The translations under genes and the position numbers were made by a program. This document shows positions 52,701-55,801 of a stretch of 55,801 nucleotides of DNA, piece by piece. The notes below the pieces were generated by a model. The model saw only the letters and a program-made list of their open reading frames with translations, made no database searches and had not been told where the DNA came from. The stretch comes from Ruminococcus sp. (GTDB lineage Bacteria > Bacillota > Clostridia > Oscillospirales > Ruminococcaceae): assembly GCA_015066745.1 (NCBI GenBank), contig SVNW01000015.1, positions 1 through 55,801 on the forward strand, read 5' to 3'. Numbering within the stretch: the stretch's first letter is position 1; each line of letters starts with the position of its first letter.

Positions 52701-55181
52701 ACCACTACCATCAGATACAGGTACACCCGATTCAATTGATCTGTATAATTCAACTACTACTTCCGGTGAAAAGAATTTATTATCACCACTAAGATACTCA
52801 TATGGTATATATGTTTCACAATCTTCATCGCCGTACCATTCCTTATGTACAGAAAGCTTCATCTCACTTGTGAAGTTCTGTATATGAAGAACACCTTTTG
52901 AATCTCTTGCAGGAGGATATGTCATATAATAGTATTCAGGAGAAGTATCAATATCTGTTCCCTCATCAAACTTGTCATTATCATTAATATCAATAAACGA
53001 CCTTGTTTCGATAACTCTGTACATACCATAAGGCAAGTCGTTCCAGATATAATAATATCCGTTTGTGAAATGAGATGGAAGATTATCACCGTTTAAAGTC
53101 AGAACTACGTTGTTCCATCTATCATAACCGTAATATATCTTTAATCTGTACTCTTTAGGTGGCGATATTCTTGCTATTGCCAATGAAGTTTTATCAATAT
53201 ATCCTTTTTTGGGATCCTTATAATATATTGTTTCATCTCCAAAAGTTATTTGATATCCTTTTTCTGCAAGTAAACTTTCATCAGTAAAATACGCTACATC
53301 TCTTGAATCAATAAAATTACCGTTCGGATCATTATAGTAATGATAATTATAATAATCATAGTTTACATATTCTGAAAATTCGCCATTATCATTTCTACGT
53401 TGCAACTGTATCTGTATTTTTTCATTTTTATGATGTGCTATTTGTTTTAAAGAACCCTGATTGTGACCATCCCATCTCTTTTTCATTGTGAGATTAAAGT
53501 TATTCGGCTTAACAGTACCGTCATCATAAACCGGACACGACCAGTCTACCTTAGGATCAAGGAAAATGTATATTACGCCGTCTTCGTTAAAAAATGTGTG
53601 TCTTTCTACATTTTTAAATGTTCCAGGCACTGAAGCACCCGGACTTCCAAAATATTTTTCAGGTAAATAGTAGATATTATAATTTTCCTTACCTTCAAAA
53701 TCTATAGAAGCATAATATCCGGTATTTGTGCTGTTTTCGCCACTTCCGTATGCAATCTTAGGAACACTCCATGTATACTTATACTGATAACACCAATCTT
53801 TACGTGCAGATGTATTGTCTTCAACAAGAGTAGCTGTTACCTTTTCTCCATACAATATATCCCAAGAGCCTCCATGACGATATTTCAGTTGAAGATTTGG
53901 ATAAACATTAGTATATTCATGTGTACCGTCATCGTTATAGTCACCAAATATTACTCTTGCTTCTATTTTGATATTTTCACCGGTAGTTTCTACAACGGGT
54001 TCAAGGTAAAACTTCTGGTTGTTGTTTTGATAGCTTGTTTGCTCATTATAATAACATTTATACTGATTAATATTTCCACCAACTTCTTTAGAATGATTAA
54101 AAACTTCTACACACGATGCATCACTTGTTATCTTTGTAAGCATACTATATGTTCCATCTTCATCATGTTTAATAAATTTAAACTGTTGATTATCTCCGGC
54201 TTTAGAACTATAAATTGCAATATTAGCACCATCACCTGCACTTTCGCCACTTACATTTAATGCATATTCATCATTTTCATTAAGACAAGTATAGATTTTC
54301 CAATATCCATTTCCTTGATCTACAAGTTTAAAATGATTTCTTGTACCTGTATAATTATTTTGTTGAATATTTACATTATTTTTCGCGGTATCACTTGCCA
54401 CTTCAAGATACAAACCACTGTTTTTATTCTTAATCTTATACACTCCACCATTTACTATATCATCTGCAAGCCCTGTTGTAACAATATCATTCAACAACGG
54501 TCTGCCAAGGTTATGAGAAAATCCGGGAAGATTTATACTTTCTGCACCTTCCCCACCTTCATAACACTTATCGGAATGAACATGATATTCAAACTGGCAT
54601 ATAAGTTCATAACATTCGTCTGTATGAACATGAGCTGTTGTGGTTTCTGTTACTGATACTTCAGAAGTAACCGTATCCGGAACAGAAGTTTCCGACACTG
54701 TTGTTTCGGTCTGACTTTCTGTAACTGAAATATCGGTCGTTTCCTCGCTTGCTATGACAGCGATCTCTGACGTTTCGGACAGTAAAGCAGTCTCACTTAT
54801 CTGTGACTTGTCTGTTACTTCTGTAAGAGTTGTCTGAGATGTTATAACTTCTGTTGTAACTGCAGTTTCTGCAGTTTCGGTGGTTTCAGAAGTTATATCC
54901 GCTGTTGTTTGAACAGATGTCTGTGAAATACTTTCCAAAAGACTGATTTCTGTTTGTTTCAAAGCATTTTGTGTACAGACCAATTCATAGCATTCATCAC
55001 TGTGTACATGCTCGGTTATATCACATATGAGTTTACCGTTGACACTCTCGGCAGGCATTATGAGCATACTGGAAACTGCGTATGTTACAAGTACACTTAA
55101 ACATATAACTATGATTGTAAAATGTCTGCTTATTTTCTTCCTTGCAAATATGTCATTAACTATACTACTGATTTTATTCAT
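49758..55181 (-). CDS. Giant LPXTG-anchored surface protein: HxHxxxCY motifs, RICIN, seven Cna_B-type modules
   Basis: 1807 aa. Signal/TM segment about 20-42; three HVHSDECYELVC-type motifs near 57-70 and 185-210, separated by a Thr/Ser/Glu-rich linker of about 110 residues; RICIN beta-trefoil about 238-395 (VYKIKNKNSGLYLEV, NQQFKFIKHDEDGTYSML). A folded region comes next, then seven Cna_B-like units, each opening with a K-W strand (KKRWDG, HKEWYG, NKQWIK, EKVWYK, TKKWYI, DKKWFD, EKQWEG). Most have YYYYIRE-type strands with Glu and end in xIKNxP-type Asn, the Lys/Glu/Asn set for internal isopeptide bonds. The end is LPETGSSG, a hydrophobic helix and RCFIKRKT: a sortase signal. RICIN suggests glycan binding. 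AAAGGAG precedes the ATG. No sortase gene in the window. Confidence 0.92.
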   Translation of the reverse strand: MNKISSIVNDIFARKKISRHFTIIVICLSVLVTYAVSSMLIMPAESVNGKLICDITEHVHSDECYELVCTQNALKQTEISLLESISQTSVQTTADITSETTETAETAVTTEVITSQTTLTEVTDKSQISETALLSETSEIAVIASEETTDISVTESQTETTVSETSVPDTVTSEVSVTETTTAHVHTDECYELICQFEYHVHSDKCYEGGEGAESINLPGFSHNLGRPLLNDIVTTGLADDIVNGGVYKIKNKNSGLYLEVASDTAKNNVNIQQNNYTGTRNHFKLVDQGNGYWKIYTCLNENDEYALNVSGESAGDGANIAIYSSKAGDNQQFKFIKHDEDGTYSMLTKITSDASCVEVFNHSKEVGGNINQYKCYYNEQTSYQNNNQKFYLEPVVETTGENIKIEARVIFGDYNDDGTHEYTNVYPNLQLKYRHGGSWDILYGEKVTATLVEDNTSARKDWCYQYKYTWSVPKIAYGSGENSTNTGYYASIDFEGKENYNIYYLPEKYFGSPGASVPGTFKNVERHTFFNEDGVIYIFLDPKVDWSCPVYDDGTVKPNNFNLTMKKRWDGHNQGSLKQIAHHKNEKIQIQLQRRNDNGEFSEYVNYDYYNYHYYNDPNGNFIDSRDVAYFTDESLLAEKGYQITFGDETIYYKDPKKGYIDKTSLAIARISPPKEYRLKIYYGYDRWNNVVLTLNGDNLPSHFTNGYYYIWNDLPYGMYRVIETRSFIDINDNDKFDEGTDIDTSPEYYYMTYPPARDSKGVLHIQNFTSEMKLSVHKEWYGDEDCETYIPYEYLSGDNKFFSPEVVVELYRSIESGVPVSDGSGYTVNGETLYSVWKTTINGSQKVDIPSSYLDMYDSTGNKYYYYIREDTNATFRCLNANEYGFVKAQNGSYGVPYDEGPENRAFVIKNTPEMQIVVNKQWIKNEHLNTTNLVLDNYNAEVEFEVYRSKSQISGLNNPFEEKKYSYSKKEDPGIDFVSIVSSLEKMKNVDGNDYFVTSNQTFALTNDNCIDFDTYYVDTDNTIKPYYYYIKEKNTDNYLHAIYSNNGIYNGSSNKTVLIQNVPMMRFEVEKVWYKEDGTTVDTNNKDEVTFWVLRSTNTSAKNDNGKDITKDENNGGIASIYKRGPFTTTNLKYTLPTYDSFYVPYKVTKNEDGTYTATGQYYFYIVEVKDGDDTYIQMDSVHNGKTAVWYNNYLCFTSQGTLQLQNKPNAKVENLTIDVTKKWYISSNGAEIPNATINMPVKFELYRSTNQGTPTASNDGYYVNGSKLEQITNSTFTIDENGQATVNSALLKRKDDSGNKYYYYIREVQSENFDCINNDPNNLGFVHNDSNVYGIAYADNSTSISFTIKNVPQIKIKVDKKWFDSDGNVDTENNNEMQFVLLRASADYGQNLSISTDNNGDYYVSGTSKTFRTVGTFTTENLSKTLTINDSGDIVPYKTNSKNEIQKLYFYVLEINGDNYNTDNYTVRVLNQAVSWDKDKDCASISVINMPNLSLNLEKQWEGNPEMSEVKVLLYRSTDRTKAPQNSIIKDSQTAVERSTVTFSDSDAFNSYKVYNYQTADFTKEILLANNNVEKVVVKIPTNTGYPYIIVHLNDNEYIKVGRYNGGDFVYESNATQMPTGSFSISNGYLEVDCTKLQQGVEDAIYIQNASDNPGEYEITIYYQTDTVSSTRSLLIDESANVSSDVETVGTYTLTSSENWQKTISNLPVCDANYAPYYYWIVEESIDSSIESVSYRFVDNDPDTVYCVNAMSPGSSATLIVKNKLKVILPETGSSGTTNYYIIGGVLLTVGLLSRCFIKRKT

Positions 55182-55365
55182 ATAACTCAGCTCCTTTCAT
55201 AAAGAAGCTGTCATATGATATATTTTTCGTTATAACAGAGTAAATGTTTCCAAAATAACTCACTGCGATCCCTCACTTTTCATCATATTTTCAAAAATTA
55301 CTTTTTACTTCTCCCCAAGAAAAAAATAATCTTTGAAATGAAAACACATAATTCTATCCATATTA

Positions 55366-55394
55366 ATTATAGCATTTTATTCAATATATTTCAA
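55366..55394 (-). promoter_or_regulatory. Promoter of the LPXTG surface-protein gene
   Basis: TTGAAA (55389-55394, minus strand) and a perfect TATAAT (55366-55371) with 17-bp spacing. The predicted transcript start leaves a leader of about 180 nt. Confidence 0.65.
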
Positions 55395-55618
55395 TGTATA
55401 CAGTGATTTTTCGGCGTTTTCAATAAATTTAAAGATTTTTTTCAGCAAACTATGACCTAACTTCAATTATTCTATACAAACATGATTTTTTTTATATCAG
55501 CATTAAGTTTTTGTACTTATGATATATTCTTTGCAAGTATGAGGTGACTATAATTATTAAACGAGATTCTTATTTGAAAACAAAAGTTATCAACAAAACT
55601 AAAACATGACAGATTTTT

Positions 55619-55656
55619 GTCGAGTCACTCGATGAAATTTTATCGAGTAGCTTGAC
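55619..55656. promoter_or_regulatory. Large imperfect palindrome (operator or hairpin)
   Basis: Two 15-bp arms match at 12 positions (GTCGAGTCACTCGAT / ATCGAGTAGCTTGAC) around an 8-bp AT centre. The left arm contains its own palindrome TCGAGT-C-ACTCGA, and the right arm a decayed copy of it. It could be a double operator or an RNA hairpin; no long T-run follows. Confidence 0.5.
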
Positions 55657-55801
55657 GAATTTATATCTGTAATGTATAACCCGAGTTTTACACTTTGAGT
55701 ACAAAAAACAGTTCTAAACCACGTAAAACCTAATTGCAAACAATTTATTAATTGTTATTGCAAGTTATCGCATTTCTGTTTGAAATATGATATAATATAT
55801 T

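Larger units (their letters stand above)
55182..55801. other. AT-rich intergenic region upstream of the surface-protein gene
   Basis: 620 bp without a gene that I can support. It holds a promoter (55366-55394), a leader of about 180 nt before the surface-protein start, and a large palindrome (55619-55656). The window ends before the next gene. Confidence 0.6.

Noticed and set aside
50600..53500. Repeat array or CRISPR-like region in the surface-protein gene
   Set aside because: The periodicity is at protein level (Cna_B units of about 100-150 residues). The DNA repeats are diverged and have no spacer structure.

Overview
The window looks like a chromosomal segment of a cellulolytic, Gram-positive, low-to-moderate GC anaerobe of the Ruminococcus / Oscillospiraceae type. 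The reasons are five proteins with C-terminal dockerin modules (a GH18, three GH9s and a papain-like protease), an IspH-ribosomal protein S1 fusion typical of Clostridia, spore-formation genes (spoIIA operon, spoIVA, a SipL-like gene) and an LPXTG surface protein with Cna_B modules. No cohesin-bearing scaffoldin, phage, IS element, rRNA or CRISPR array was seen.

Layout. 1-1.3 kb: a gene remnant beside the 3' end of tmRNA (ssrA), then smpB. 1.4-2.5 kb: dockerin-bearing GH18. 2.6-13.7 kb: a long minus-strand housekeeping run (ispH-rpsA, plsC, cmk, a BaiN-type flavoprotein, an RpiR regulator, DUF3006, a ComEC-type MBL hydrolase, YgiQ radical SAM, FtsK/SpoIIIE). 13.7-14.5 kb: a membrane protein divergent from a 52-codon ORF. 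14.7-15 kb: tRNA-Lys(UUU) and tRNA-Arg(ACG) behind a consensus promoter. 15-24.5 kb: three tandem CBM4-Ig-GH9-dockerin genes, called A, B and C here in coordinate order (C is transcribed first), plus an in-frame dockerin fossil. 24.6-28.4 kb: pgk-tpiA-gpmI glycolytic cluster. 28.5-34.9 kb: plus-strand dockerin-bearing cysteine protease, response regulator and a sensor kinase with an unusual aromatic/Gly and Thr/Pro-rich extracellular region. 34.9-37.7 kb: DEAD-box helicase, a 50-aa membrane protein, endonuclease IV. 37.8-42.8 kb: spoIIAA-spoIIAB-sigF, a small NrdD-tail-like protein, spoIVA and sipL. 42.9-46.9 kb: EAL phosphodiesterase, VanY-type carboxypeptidase, amidase. 47.0-49.6 kb: an EF-G/TetM-like GTPase fused to a Rae1/YacP NYN ribonuclease domain. 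49.8-55.2 kb: a 1807-aa sortase-anchored RICIN/Cna_B surface protein.

How the parts work together. The GH18, GH9 and protease products should be secreted and docked on a cellulosome encoded elsewhere. The protease lies directly upstream of a two-component pair whose sensor has a large wall-exposed region. smpB/ssrA and the GTPase-Rae1 fusion both act on ribosomes; the fusion is the strongest candidate for a poorly described system. The second highlight is the GH9 array: A and B share a visually perfect block of about 370 bp at their 3' ends, and both carry Ser where the GH9 catalytic Glu is expected and Tyr where the active-site His is expected, while C keeps the canonical residues.

All calls come from reading the sequence by eye. 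Domain assignments rest on recognised motifs, not on database searches.
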